The position numbers were made by a program, and so were the translations under genes. DNA of 64,000 nucleotides from Albula goreensis (taxonomy: Eukaryota > Chordata > Actinopteri > Albuliformes > Albulidae): assembly GCA_022829145.1 (NCBI GenBank), contig CM040741.1:50190180-50254179 (forward strand). Direction: 5' to 3'. Shown piece by piece: positions 23,271 through 35,300 of this stretch; positions within the stretch are counted from its first letter, which is position 1, and every line of letters starts with the position of its first letter. The notes below the pieces were generated by a model. It saw nothing but the letters and a program-made list of their open reading frames with translations, had not been told where the DNA came from and searched no databases.

Positions 23271-24266
23271 GATATTATGATCAAGTTCTGCACAAGTCAG
23301 ACAACTTAACCGTCCTTCTCCACAATGTGATCAAATCTCATTTGGACACATAAAGCTGACGAGTCTTCTTGCTTGACAGCCTGCCTTACTACATCTACTG
23401 TGTCAGATTTAAGAAAATTGTAACTTTACAATATTTATTTCATTTGGACATTGATGTAAGGTGCTGTACAAAACATGGTTACCAATGGTTCAGGCTGGGG
23501 TCTATGGTCACAAGCACGGTCTACACTGTGTCATCAGTCAGTTATGACTGGGTGTCCACAGCAGTGGGACTCAGAGAGCTTTTTCTTCCACAGGGTTGTG
23601 TATAAGTTTGATTGCTTAGGATAACATTGCATTAACTTCATTAATCAACTTCATTGACAGGCCAGGTACCCACCAGATACTACTTTCCACTCCTTCAGTT
23701 TAGCTGTCTTGCTGTTCTGTTTGGCCTATTGGGTATAAAATAGAAACTGGCTTGTAAGTGAGTGCATTGGAAGAATACAAATACTTCAGACACAGTGCTT
23801 GGTTTATCAGTCCTGATGAGACAGTAATGATAAATGCTGAATAAAGAGAAATCAAAATGGAGCACTGCTTGAGAAAGGCCCAGGCGGTGGTCTTTGAAGG
23901 AGACCACTGGTTAACTTAACCATATTATTATCATTCATCAAATTAATCATTAAGTACTGAACAAATATACAAAACAAGCAATGGCAAAAAGCAGTGTAGA
24001 AAGAACCACTCTTCTCCCCACACAACAAACACAGTTAAATGCATAACTCTGGAGTCAAACAAGCCATGAGTAATGTGCTTGCTTGTCTGTGCGCGGGCGT
24101 TGAATGCAATCCTTGTACTGGTGCAGTACGGCATTTTAAGTTTTCTGTGACTCTGCTGACTTTGAGTGCAACTGAAGTGATTTAATAGTCCTGTGTGGAA
24201 CCTGAAGCAAGGGACTTGAGTAAGTACATGATTGTTGATAAGTACATGAACAGTCATACCCATATA
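23271..24266. other. Intron stretch, nothing recognised
   Basis: Unique-looking AT-rich sequence up to the Tc1 relic. Confidence 0.45.
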
Positions 24267-25100
24267 CAGTGTCCTCCATAACATTTGGGACAAAAACAAT
24301 TTTTTTCCTTAGTTGGCTGTATGCTTCACACTTTTAGATCTGTAATCAAGCAATTCATATGTGGTTAAAGTGCAGATTCTCAGATTTGAGTAAAGGGTAT
24401 TTTTCATACATTTTTGTTTCACCATGGAGAAATTCCAGCACTTTTTAAACATAGCTCTCTTCCTTTCAGGGAAACATAAAATTTGGGACAATTAGCTTTG
24501 CAGGTGTTCATGATTAGTCAGGTGTGTTCATTTGCTTTCTTACAGCAGGTGTAAAATACTTTAAGGCTTTCGATTGAGTCTGCTGTTGGTGATTGTCAAC
24601 CTGAAGAACAGAGTTGTGCCAATGCTAAGAAATATGAAAAACACAGAGACATTGGCGAAGCCTAAGCCTTATTGTTAAGAAGAAAGGCTGTATTGGTTAG
24701 CTCAGTAATCTGAAAGGCCCTGGGTAGATCTAAGGTAGATCTCTACAGTGTATGATCAAAAAATTCTCACAATAATTAAGAAAGACCAACACCTGTTTGA
24801 CAGATCAGAAACACTCTTCAGGAGACAGGTGTGAATGTGTCACTGACTGCTTTTGGCAGAACACAGATATGAACAAAGCTGCACAGGCTGCACTGCACCA
24901 TGCAGTATACTCATTACAGGATGGCCAGGTTACAGTTTGATAGGAAGTACCAAATGGAGAATGCAGAGCTATGGAAATAGACGTTGTCTCCTGTGCAGAT
25001 GAGATCAAGGTTCACTGGGATCAGTGCAAGAGCAAAGTGTGGAGGCCAAAAATGAGATGGTGATGGATTCGAATTCCTGAAGTACTGATATACCATCTCC
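24267..25100 (+). mobile_element. Tc1-like DNA transposon relic
   Basis: Begins with CAGTGTCCTCCATAACATTT, the terminal inverted repeat start of a widespread fish Tc1-like family, followed by GTGGTTAAAGTGCAGATTCT, also typical of its ends. From about 24,610 the plus strand shows broken transposase wording: RVVPMLR, then the DQKILTIIKKDQHLFDRSET segment in the second helix-turn-helix region, and LQDGQ further on. Stops are frequent and no DDE catalytic triad can be read. The far terminal repeat is not recognisable, so the 3' limit is approximate. Confidence 0.75.
24610..25090 (+). pseudogene. Decayed Tc1 transposase
   Basis: Remnant of the cut-and-paste transposase of the enclosing element. 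The N-terminal DNA-binding part is readable in pieces (RVVPMLR, KPKPYC, TIIKKDQHLF). The catalytic part is eroded to fragments such as KSKVWRPK. At least four in-frame stops and several frame changes exclude function. Confidence 0.65.
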
Positions 25101-25550
25101 CATCTTGCTGAAACTGAAAATGACATGTAAATATGAAAATTTAATGACATATTGAGGCACGTTGGTCCTCGAAGAACTGACAAGGGAGAAAACGTCATCA
25201 ACTTAGCATTATATTGTACTATCAAACCAAGCGATCGCTTATCATATGGGTTCGTCTGACACAGTCATGCAGCTTAAGATCTCCCGGTCACATTAGCTTT
25301 GATGTCAATTCGCAATAATAAACAATTTTTATTAAAAAATGTAACTGAAATAATCCTTGATTTATGACTGAAACCAACGTTTTCTCTTTCTAGGGTGTGT
25401 AGTTCCGCTTGCTTTTCTTCTTCTAGTGGTATAGTAAATGTAGTCCTGGACATTCATTCGTTCACACCAACATGCAGTTTGCCAACAGTTTGACACCTAC
25501 TTGTTTGTTTACTTTTTTGGAAAAGTTTATTTGCGTGTTGTTAGAATCAT

Positions 25551-26030
25551 GGACAATGATAACAGTGGCGGCAGCTCTCAAACATTAATGAACTGAATCT
25601 CTCCGGTGCAAGAGACAGAAGTCAGTGGGAACAACTGGTGAGAGATTACTTTCTTGAGGTGGAGGAGGATAACATGCACCTTGTTCTGTCAGACTCAGAA
25701 GAGGAGGACTGCAGTGATGAAGAAACCATTCCTGACTTCGATAAAGTACTGAATGTGAAATAGGTCACGAAGCGGATTTTGATGAACCAACAGATGATAA
25801 TGATAAGATTGACTTTACTGCAGTTGTGGTCAAAGGCGAAAAACAAAACCCAAAGCTCGGCCAGGAATCCTGCATTAACAAACTGCCTCATGAACGCATC
25901 TAAACTACGTTACATGATAAATGCTTTGTCACAGACATGTTCACTGCACATCTGCACCTTTTGTGGACCTTTTTGCATTTTATTATAAGCTACTGTGTTG
26001 TACGTGTCAATAAAAGAGTTTCTTGTTTTA
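25551..26030 (+). pseudogene. Possible DNA-transposon gene relic with poly(A) signal
   Basis: The plus strand shows GARDRSQWEQLVRDYFLEVE followed by an acidic SDSEEEDCSDEE run, a style found at the N-terminus of piggyBac-type transposases. A second frame ends in SLHICTFCGPFCILL, a cysteine-containing end, followed by TTATAA and, shortly after, AATAAA. This would suit an internally deleted transposase gene. There are stops and no catalytic core. The piggyBac assignment is weak, and other origins are possible. Confidence 0.3.
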
Positions 26031-28089
26031 TAAATTCAGTCTCATGGCTTCACATGTTTTCAGACTTTAACCACCTACTTCTAGGCAGTCACTGTAGTCC
26101 TTCCTGTTAATCCTGCAACCAAGAACAATGGGAAGGATTTCCAGCCATCATCAGCCATTAGTCCTCCAGCCTTTCAGATGCAATTGCATCCTGGGATTGC
26201 TTTTTGGTCAAAGCTCAGTAGGTGAGAATGAGAGCAATGCCACTTTGAATACACATTAATACTGTCTTTAATACAATAAGGAGAGTAACTGTTAACGTAT
26301 TGAAGTCACAGAATGATTAAGAGACATGCAAAGATAGGCTGAGAATGAGAAGAGTCAAAAGAAGTATCACAATTTACCACTAAATTAATGTTTTGACTTG
26401 AATGATATTTTTTCATATTTTATATAAATTTATGAATATTTTTTTCAGCACTGCAAATTCAAAATGAACTTACTAATTGATTAAAGTACTAGCCTAATCT
26501 TACCATTATAAGCACCAATCCCTTTTCTAAAAGTGTATTTTGTGCTGAGAATGTATGCAAAAATGAAAAAAGTTTTCTTAGAACTGCAGTTTGCAGAAGT
26601 ATAATGTTTTATTGAACATTACTGCCAAAGTATTTCTTCAGTCTTGGTAAGTGATATCTCATTTTGTAGCTCTGAATCTGTACTTTAGTATCATGAGATA
26701 AAATAAAAATGTGAATTTTGCGATTGTGCCCCTGAATTATACATACGGTCATGTTCGTGTTTAGGTTTATATTTAACATCTGCACAGAGCATCTGCATTT
26801 TTGTATGGTGGTGCCAAAATCAATTTACCTTTTAAAGTGCTCCTGCAAGATCTGTGTGTCAGCAGCCAGATTGATCATCAATCCATTGATCTTGTCTGGC
26901 TTTATTCTTTTTCCTGTAAAAAACCTGAAGTTCTGACTAGAAACAGGCCAGTGGAGTTGCACAACACAGTACTGCAGTCTGAATAAAAGCTTGGTCTCCC
27001 TATACTCCATACAAATATTTTCCATTTATACAGATTGTAGGTAATACTGCAGCCTTAAAAGGATTAAACACTTCCTTCCCTAGTTTTGTGACAGATGTAG
27101 TTTTCTCATCCATTAAGCCTACACATGATTTGTCTTCAGATGCAAGCTCTAATTTATGGCTTTTTACAGGTTGTCTTGAGTATGGTAGAACCTGTGTTTT
27201 TGCACTTCTAGTTGGCAGCTGGTCGTACACCTTCACACTTTGGCTCTTAGCTGTGATGTGTGAAAAAACTCACTAATTTTATATTACTTGAAGAAATGTC
27301 ATACACTTGAACATGTAATTGTTGTCTTACTTGATCACATAAATATTAAAATGTAATTAACTCCTAAATTTAACATTAGCGACTGTCAATTGTGATGAAA
27401 ACATATGTGAGGTACATCTAGAAATGAGAGAAAATACCAGGTTTAGATTGCTGTTTTATCTTTATACACGTTCTGTTGAGTGCATCAAAGGAAAAAAGTG
27501 TCAGATTCTGACTGATCTATTGGTAATGTGTCTCCAGGAAACAGTTGAAATGTTGAAAAGTGCAGATTGACAGTGAACAAATCTGTACATTTTTGAAACA
27601 CATTACAGATGAATAAAATAATTGATTTAAGCTCAAGATAGTTTTATTATTTCATAGGTTTATTGTTTCACTTATGGAATAGTCTGTACTCGTGTGTGTA
27701 TGTATGTGTGTGTGTGCATATGGGATTCTAATTTTTTTGTCACCAATTTTATATTTGCTGGCCAACAAATGCAGACTGTTATTGCACTGTTATCTCATAA
27801 TGACTAGCAACTGGAGATTTTAACATATTGCAGATTTCTGCCCAAGGTGTGATAATGAAACCTGCAAATAGTAAATCATATAAACATATTATATTTTCCT
27901 TCTTCCACAGTTACAACAGAAGTCTCTCTCTTTGACTTGTCCCATTGGTTCATTGACAGTCATGATAAGATCTATGACTGGATAATATCAGGCAGCCCAA
28001 ACCCTGTAGTTTTGGTTGCACATCCTGATTAAAAACATGCGTGTTTGTTTTTTGTGTTATGCATTCATGTTCTACGTGTAAGTCTGTGT
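26031..28089. other. Intron stretch, nothing recognised
   Basis: AT-rich unique-looking sequence with a short TGTGTG tract near 27,692-27,716. No exon seen. Confidence 0.45.
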
Positions 28090-28440
28090 GTATATGGGCT
28101 CAATGTTGGGCTGTGTAACAGCAGTGTTGCATCAATCTTGTGTGACATTTTGTAGCATTATTTGGTGTTTGCATGGTGTGAGGGCAATGCTGTGTCAACA
28201 TATTGTAAAGCAATGGTGTATTAGCACTGTTGCAGGGCAGTGTTGTGTTAGCATTGCGTAATAAATATATTGAAAGAGTATTGTGTGGGATTGTTGGGTT
28301 AGGATGATGGGACTGTGGTAGTACCATGTTAGCATTGTGTGGTAGCAGTGTTAAATTAGCACAGTATACCAACAAGATTGGATTACAATTGCATTACAGC
28401 TACATTGTGTTAGCACTCATGTTGTAAAATAAATGTTATA
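28090..28440. repeat. Degenerate tandem array, (TTAGCATTGTGTGGTAGCAGTG)-like
   Basis: Variants of GTGTTAGCATTGTG and GGCAGTGTTG recur irregularly about every 20-35 bases across roughly 350 bases. This looks like an old minisatellite. Open frames on the minus strand here (Asn-, Thr- and Leu-rich) are by-products of the repeat. Confidence 0.6.
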
Positions 28441-28447
28441 GTAACTG

Positions 28448-28497
28448 TGTGAGTGCAATTGTAACAGACAGCTGTGAGTGCAATTGTTATAGACAGC
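28448..28497. repeat. 25-bp tandem duplication
   Basis: Two adjacent copies of TGTGAGTGCAATTG plus 11 more bases, at 28448-28472 and 28473-28497, differ at only two positions. Confidence 0.9.
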
Positions 28498-28922
28498 TCT
28501 GGTGGAACTGCCTTGTGCTGTCAACCACTTACCTTGATCTCAATGGCGATCTAACATAGTTTTTTTTTTCAAACACTTGAGCGACTTATAACACAGGAAA
28601 GCTTTGCTCATTCTGGGTTTTGTGAAGTCATTGCTATGCTATCACTGCTCTTTAGCATCAGACAGACAACATTTCAAGGTATGACAGTGTCCTGTGAAAG
28701 GTGCTGCAACGAGGAAATCATCAGCCAGACAAGCAGACCTAAATTCATATTAAAATGGCTGTTTCTCCAGTTGAGGCATTATGGCAGTTGTTTATTCTGC
28801 TTGTTTCCATAGTATTGTGAATATATATGTTCATGGTCAGTGACATGATAGAAAAGCTGTCCCATCATCTCCCTTCTGTGTAGAGACCAAATAGCCAAGT
28901 ATCTCTGTCATCCATAGTTTTT

Positions 28923-28924
<2 letters not shown>
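28498..28924. other. Intron stretch, nothing recognised
   Basis: Unique-looking sequence between the tandem duplication and the (TG)18 microsatellite. Confidence 0.45.

Positions 28925-28960
<36 letters not shown>
28925..28960. repeat. (TG)18 microsatellite
   Basis: Eighteen perfect TG units, followed directly by ATGGGGGGTTGGGGGGTAT, a G-rich tail. Confidence 0.97.
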
Positions 28961-28961
<1 letters not shown>

Positions 28962-29084
28962 TGGGGGGTTGGGGGGTATAGGCTTCAGGTCTGTGCTTTT
29001 CTGCAAGCAACTGATTACTGGTCACATTGTGCAACATAAAGTACAAACACTGAATGACAGCTGCTAGCCAGTGAGAACAGCCAC

Positions 29085-29295
29085 TGCCACAGAAGCCCTG
29101 TAACCCTGCAGGATCCTGGGGGACTTTAACTTGCCCTCCCCTGGCAGAACAAGGCCCATTGTGTCCTGCTACCACTGACTCGAGGCCATGGTTGCCTATT
29201 GACATGGGCCAGACCCAAACCTACGACTGCAGGGCCAGGCCAGCCTTTGTTTGTCATGAACACAATCAACTCCTGAGCCACTCAGTTGCCTGTTT
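29085..29295 (-). repeat. tRNA-derived SINE, minus orientation
   Basis: On the minus strand GAGTGGCTCAGGAGTTGA resembles a tRNA A box, and GTAGGTTTGGGTCTGG lies where a B box is expected. The body shares TGCCAGGGGA with the copy at 39,955 and a CTAGC-GC-G(T/C)CATTC segment as well. It belongs to the same family as the copies at 32,165 and 39,955. The family name is not known to me. Confidence 0.55.
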
Positions 29296-29879
29296 AGATT
29301 TATGTGTGAAGGGTTTGAGATGATCTTACCTCCCCAATGAGATCTCAAGGCACATCATACTGTGAACTACACCCTCTGGCTTATCTGAAATGTTTTTTTT
29401 CCCCTTCATCAAACGTCCCTGTCACCAAACCAGCCCAACAGTGGCTTTTAATCTCTGACAGGTGGGAGCAGATCAAAGATTTACCTCAAGCGGCTGAGGA
29501 CTCAGCATGTCAAACACAGTATGATAAAGCATCACTGCTGTTCTGGGTGGGGAGGCTGAGCAATGCTAGCTGTTTCAGAGCTGTACAGGGTTAAAAGGTC
29601 ACCCTGTAAGGGTGCCTGTGTGTATACATGTCTCTTCCTTTGTTATGTCTGTGTGTTTCTGTGATCATTATGGATGTTTTGCACCTTGCCTATTGTCTAT
29701 CGCCAGCATCCATCAGCTGTACTTTTGTATATGTCCGTGTACATTTGAGTATAAGTCTATACTTCATAGGATAGGTCTATACGCTTTCAAAAATTTTTCT
29801 AGATGAATATTTTGTGTCTTCTCAAAGTAAGAAAAAGGGAGTCAGTAGACCCAAAAGTAGATGAGTGGAAAAAAACACT
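29296..29879. other. Intron stretch, nothing recognised
   Basis: No exon or repeat recognised. Confidence 0.45.
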
Positions 29880-30080
29880 GTTGCCAGCTCATAATTAATT
29901 GTTACTTATTTGGTTCATTAATTTGCTGTGCAATTAAAAGGCTGGGTAGGTGACTGGCGCTCGATTTGCTTTCTCTTAGGGCTTTTCCCAGCACTGGGAT
30001 AATTATAAAACCTCTTTTGTGCCTTCCAGTGTGTCATTACCCTTTTTAAGTTAGGCTAATCATGATCTATTCTTTACAGA
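29880..30080. promoter_or_regulatory. Candidate conserved non-coding element in intron 1
   Basis: Contains CATAATTAATTGTTAC, GGTTCATTAATTTGC and GCAATTAAAAGG, then ATAATTATAAAACC and GGCTAATCATGA: repeated homeodomain-type cores mixed with less AT-rich segments and no reading frame. This texture is typical of vertebrate developmental enhancers. Proof needs alignment with other species. Confidence 0.3.
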
Positions 30081-32164
30081 CTCAAATTCTGCAAGTTACA
30101 ATGTTCTGCACAGTCTATGAAGCAGGCATGCTTACCCTACTTGTTGGTGGTGTGGTTGGGAGGGAAGATCATTCACCACATGCAGATATAGAACACTGTT
30201 AAGTTATCCACAGAGAGCCCAAGAAAACCTCACCTTCTGGTGGTGTCTCCTGACTGAGTTTCATACAGTCAGTGTTATAAACATGATTTTAAAGGCTATT
30301 ATACATCCCTTTTTAGAATGTTGTTTTAATAAAAGTATATGAAAACACATAATTGCACAGTATAAAAAAAAAATAATAATAAATTTAGCATGTGCTCAGA
30401 AAATGACAACATGCCACACCTCAGCCTCCATATACCCCAATAAATAATAAATTGCCCAAAAGATTTTCATATTTGTATGGCCAGTGGTCTTCATACCACA
30501 GAAACATACAAAATGATGCATTAATGGAGCACAATGTAATAGACTTAAACCTGAATACTAAAAATTAGGACTGGGCCCTCTAAATAAATTATATCTATAG
30601 AGTCATTGAAATAAGCAAATGAAAATAAGAATGTAAGATTCTTACTTTTGCTTTGTGGGTGTGGCCATACCCTGCAAGAGCCATTGAACCTGCAGCAGAG
30701 TAGTAGCCATCCAGAAAGCTTGGGGTAGCAAGCTGCACGGCTATATGGTTCTGTTATGGCTATCAATGTAACTACCACATTATGATAAAACATTTTAAAT
30801 GGTACACATTGTCTATGGCCACTGTTCAATAAATTGTATGCAAATCATTCTATAATAGGATTTGCATTTTAAATGTATTTTTATGAAATTCAATTTTATG
30901 CTTCTCATAGATTATTGGAGCTAATATTGTATTGGGGGGGCTAGTTTCACACTATACATATTGACCTATTCCAGTTCCTGGGTAACCACTTCTTAAAATA
31001 AGAGTACAGTTAGTTACCTTGCAGGGTTGTTAGATTAGTATTTTGAATGAGATGCTTCTGGTACTTTCCTTTGACTCATACCCAAAACTTTTGGAAAATG
31101 GTATATTGTTGGTGATGCAAAGTGTTTGCATTGTCTTTTATAGTATGATTCTGTGTTGGAACAGAAGACAATGCCATTAATATCCTCCAAGGCTACAAGG
31201 GGCACATATACAATTTGTACATATACAATTAAATAATATCTGCACAGACAGGTGACTAAAGATGGGGGACATATTACAAGATATCAATGTTATCTGCAAG
31301 TCACTCAAGAATGCCATTCTCATGCTGGGAGCTATATGCAATGAGATGGATCAATCTTAAAGTATTAATATTTACACAAATATTCAAGCAAGCATTAGGC
31401 ATCTGCATGTTGAATGCTGCAGAAGACAGCTATCAAACCCTGAGTCATTTGTCAACACTATTTCATAAATATGCACAAGCAGGCCTTGTGTAGAACAGCA
31501 CGAGTGTCTTGTTTTTTTAATTGACTCATTGTCATGTTTGCTTTTTCATCCAAATATATTTTTGACTACCTAGGCATTGCTAATAAATAATTAAAAATGT
31601 GAGTCACTTTGTCTGTGAGCAAACTAGCACACTCTTGACAAAATTGTGGAAAAAATCCCACTGTTTCTTACTCAGAATCAGGATTCTGCATCTGCTGCAT
31701 AATTTTGTCATTCCTGCAAACAAGAAATCCAATAAGTTGGCACTTTCACTCCTCCTCTTCCTCTCTGATGGGACCCACTGTTCAATATTGTCTGAAAATG
31801 GGATGGAAATTACAACAAGGGGATGAGGTACAGCACAAGCCGGGAGATAAATGATATCTGGTCACAACTGGCCTCAGATGCCCCTAAATGTGTATCCATC
31901 CAAGAACTACTCCATGTGCCCCTTGTGATACCATTTATTTGCCTCCAGTTCATAGTAACATCATTTTCAGTGTCTGAACTTAGACTTGCTTGGCAGTCCA
32001 GAAAGTAATAATATTACTAATAATAATAACAATAATAATATGACATATTGTGTGTGTTATGTGTGTTAAATCCCCAAACTACAAGATATTGTTGGGGGGA
32101 TAGACAAAATCATGGAAGGACCAAATGAAAAATACTCATATTTTGACGTAACTAAGTTACAGTC
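30081..32164. other. Intron stretch with an AAT-rich microsatellite
   Basis: Mostly unique-looking. An imperfect (AAT)n tract lies at about 32,007-32,040. No exon recognised. Confidence 0.45.
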
Positions 32165-32350
32165 AAAAAGAAGTCTAAGCTCTCTGTGGCTCATGGATTA
32201 AAGGCACCTTTGGATTCCATGGCTGAGCGTTTGAGTCCCAGCCATCACGAGCTATGGCTGGAGCACCACATTTGTGAGGCAAACTGGTTGGGTCCTCTGT
32301 CTCATCACTTTCCAGTGGCCTCCCCCAGCCAGCTGGGTGTCTGTGAGCTG
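32165..32350 (+). repeat. tRNA-derived SINE, plus orientation
   Basis: CTCTGTGGCTCATGGATTAA resembles a tRNA A box, and GCGTTTGAGTCCCAG is close to the B box consensus GGTTCGANTCC. The spacing fits the RNA polymerase III promoter of a SINE head. The body, CTCATCACTTTCCAGTGGCC, matches the reverse complement of the copy at 39,955. Confidence 0.65.
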
Positions 32351-35300
32351 ATCACATGTTGACATTATGTACCTCTGATTGCATTGGCAATAATGTACTT
32401 TGGAGAGAAGCTTCCTACCTCTGAGTGTGAGAGAATGGCTCAGTGGGTTTATTTGACTGATTCAGCAGTTAGAGATTCATTCACATTTAAAGTCAGACCA
32501 GGACACTGTGGTATAAAAACAATGGTAGCTGACATGACTAGTTTTGTAGTGAATACAATTTAGCTTTTATATTTGCATCTCTAAAAATCAGAACCTTTTT
32601 AAGAAATGGATTCTATTGTGAATCACATTGCATAAACATACTCTCATGGGGTAAAAACACACTACCAATGGACTTCTATATAGCCATGCCTCACCATAAC
32701 ACTATAATTCACACCTTGTCATGTCTTATTACATGCTTCACAAAGGCATAACAACGTAAACAAGGCCTACACTGTTCCAGCTTCAGCCATACAATATGAG
32801 AGAAAGAGGTGTGGGTCACAAGGAGTTATTTTCTACCCTGTTTTCAGGCTAATTTACCAGCCAGTAACATGTCTCATCGAACTGTTTCCCTGCTTAGTCA
32901 GGCGAATCATTGAAGTGTTTTTGAGCTTTGATCAGATTAATTGAAGGCTTGGTTCCAAGAGCTGTTTGCCGCTGGTGTGAATTTTTGTTTTGATTGTGTA
33001 GAACACTGTGATAGTTTTGAGAATGCAAAGGAATGATACAGATGACTGCTAAATCACAAAGCATTTTGCTTTTTGTTTGGCTCAGTATCTGAGAGCACAG
33101 CTTGCGTATATGACACTCAGTGTTGTCAGGCTTTCATCGGGTAAGACGGCACATTGCGAGAGGGAAACCATGGCGAATGTAGGGCGTGGGCGTACCTGAA
33201 CATGGTCCAAAAATGTGTCTTATATTCACTGTGCACTTGGGATTTGACCATTGAAGCACTTCCTGAAAAACACAAAACACATACAGACACATGCACACAC
33301 ACAGACTGAAGCCTTCACATTCCCATCTCTTACCTCCAGAGTATTCATTTGACTTCCAGTGCATCTGTTTGCAGATGCTACACTCATACTTTTTTGATCA
33401 AAAGGAAAAATGAATGAAACTGATCTCAAATTCACCAGAATTATCTTTGTGGAATACCAAAGACAATACATCTAGACAGAATTGTTAGTGATAATGAACC
33501 AGCTCAAAACCTGATGCAGATAGACGAACTTTTAATTTCTCCTTTTTATGAGAAAAATGCTACAAAATAGCCAATGTTACCAGTGGTGGAAACAGGGACA
33601 GTGCCATAAATGACTAGATAGGAGGTGTAGCTAAAATAATATTACAATCCCATAAAATAAAAGAATACCACTTCCTTCATACATTTTAATAAAATGAAAC
33701 ATTCAAACGATGACTTAAAGTGATTGAAAACACTGAGATTTTAGTCATGGTGGTCCTCATCTGAAATGTATCCAAAATGGTTATTGTGGGATAGTAAGGG
33801 CATGGCTCAGTTAAGCTTTTGGACCTGAGAGAGGACAGAAAAAAAATGTGATGGGATAAATTAGTGGATATATCTTTAGGATACATGTAATTCTCTTTAC
33901 CAACTGTACCAAAATGTAACTGTCTGTACCAACAGTTAGGGCACCTACTTTAATTAAGGGCTTGTTTCAGAGTAGTTTTTGAGGGATGATTCTCAATAAC
34001 TAAGCGACGCGGTCTGTAATGGGGGATATGTCTTTTTTGGCTCCCCTGTATAAGGGTTTGAGGGCTTTAAGGAGGGGGTTTGGACTGCAGCCAGAGGTTT
34101 CAAGCTGTGCCTTAGCCTTCTCACAGCAGAGTCCTTCCACAGTTTTTTTGTAGACAGAGGTTGCTTTGGGTGACTGGGTTGTTCAGACTGAACGTTAGCT
34201 TAATTTCATGGTTGTTGTATTTCATATATGCTAAGCACTTCTGATGATTTGACTTGGGAAATTTTATATCTTGTTATTCAGGAACTGTCTCTCTAAATGT
34301 CTTGATGTGTTGAAAAGAACACTGAAGTTTAATTCGGATTTTCTAGTAGAAATAGGATAGGGCACATGTTCTGGGAATGCCTTTCTTTAAAGTGTTTGGA
34401 AGTGTCGTTGTGTTACACTATGAGGATTTTCCCATGTGAATGTGTCTCCTTGGGAAAGATTGAAATGTAATTAAACTAAATCAGTCAAGAGATATCTTTT
34501 ATCTGCAGATTTAACTTTGAGGAACCCAGCACTGTATGGATGGTTTGGGCCTGCTATTCATTTACAATCATTTTTCCGACTGTCTTTGTTATTTATGTAT
34601 TTTTTATGTATCTATGTCAGGGGCAAACAACGACACCACAGGTTTAGTGATTGGCAAGAAATTGTGTATTCTAATTTAAAAATGTGAATGCTCTTTTTCT
34701 TTTTGATATAGAATGGATGACATACATGTCTTAAATATATAATATAAATGTATTAGCAAAAAGGAAATGCAATACATTCTCAAAGCTTCATATATTAAAT
34801 GTATTATATCTACAGTCAGATCTTTACAATTATAAGTACCCAAAGAATGAAAAAAGAAGGAAAATGTAAGGTGCAATGTAGACAATGTGCTTTTTTCTTA
34901 ACACAACCCTTAATGAAGGAGTACAGTCAGAGCAGAAATAAATGGAGAAGCACCACCTCTCAAGCACAGACATCTGAAACCATGGTAGAAAATGTCACAT
35001 ATTTATTTTTGAATCTTTGTCTGCTGCATTTAGCAGACTCCAGTAAGATGTGCGCTTATTTATGTTTACGGCCTCAAAAATGAGCTCAAGGGATGTGCAT
35101 GAATTTTCTCAGCAGCAGAAAAATATGAGGGAAACAGCAAATGGGTTATTGCATGATATTTTATGAGATGCCACTCTACACTGACTCTACACTTTTCACT
35201 TCCGAATGGATTTTAATATATTTTATTCAAAATATTCGTATTACCTATAACTTTTTCTGGGTTTTTTAACCAGGGCAGATAAATGGTTGGACTTCCAACT

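Noticed and set aside
28100..28375. 91-codon minus-strand frame rich in Asn, Thr and Leu
   Set aside because: A by-product of the degenerate tandem array; no start context or homology.
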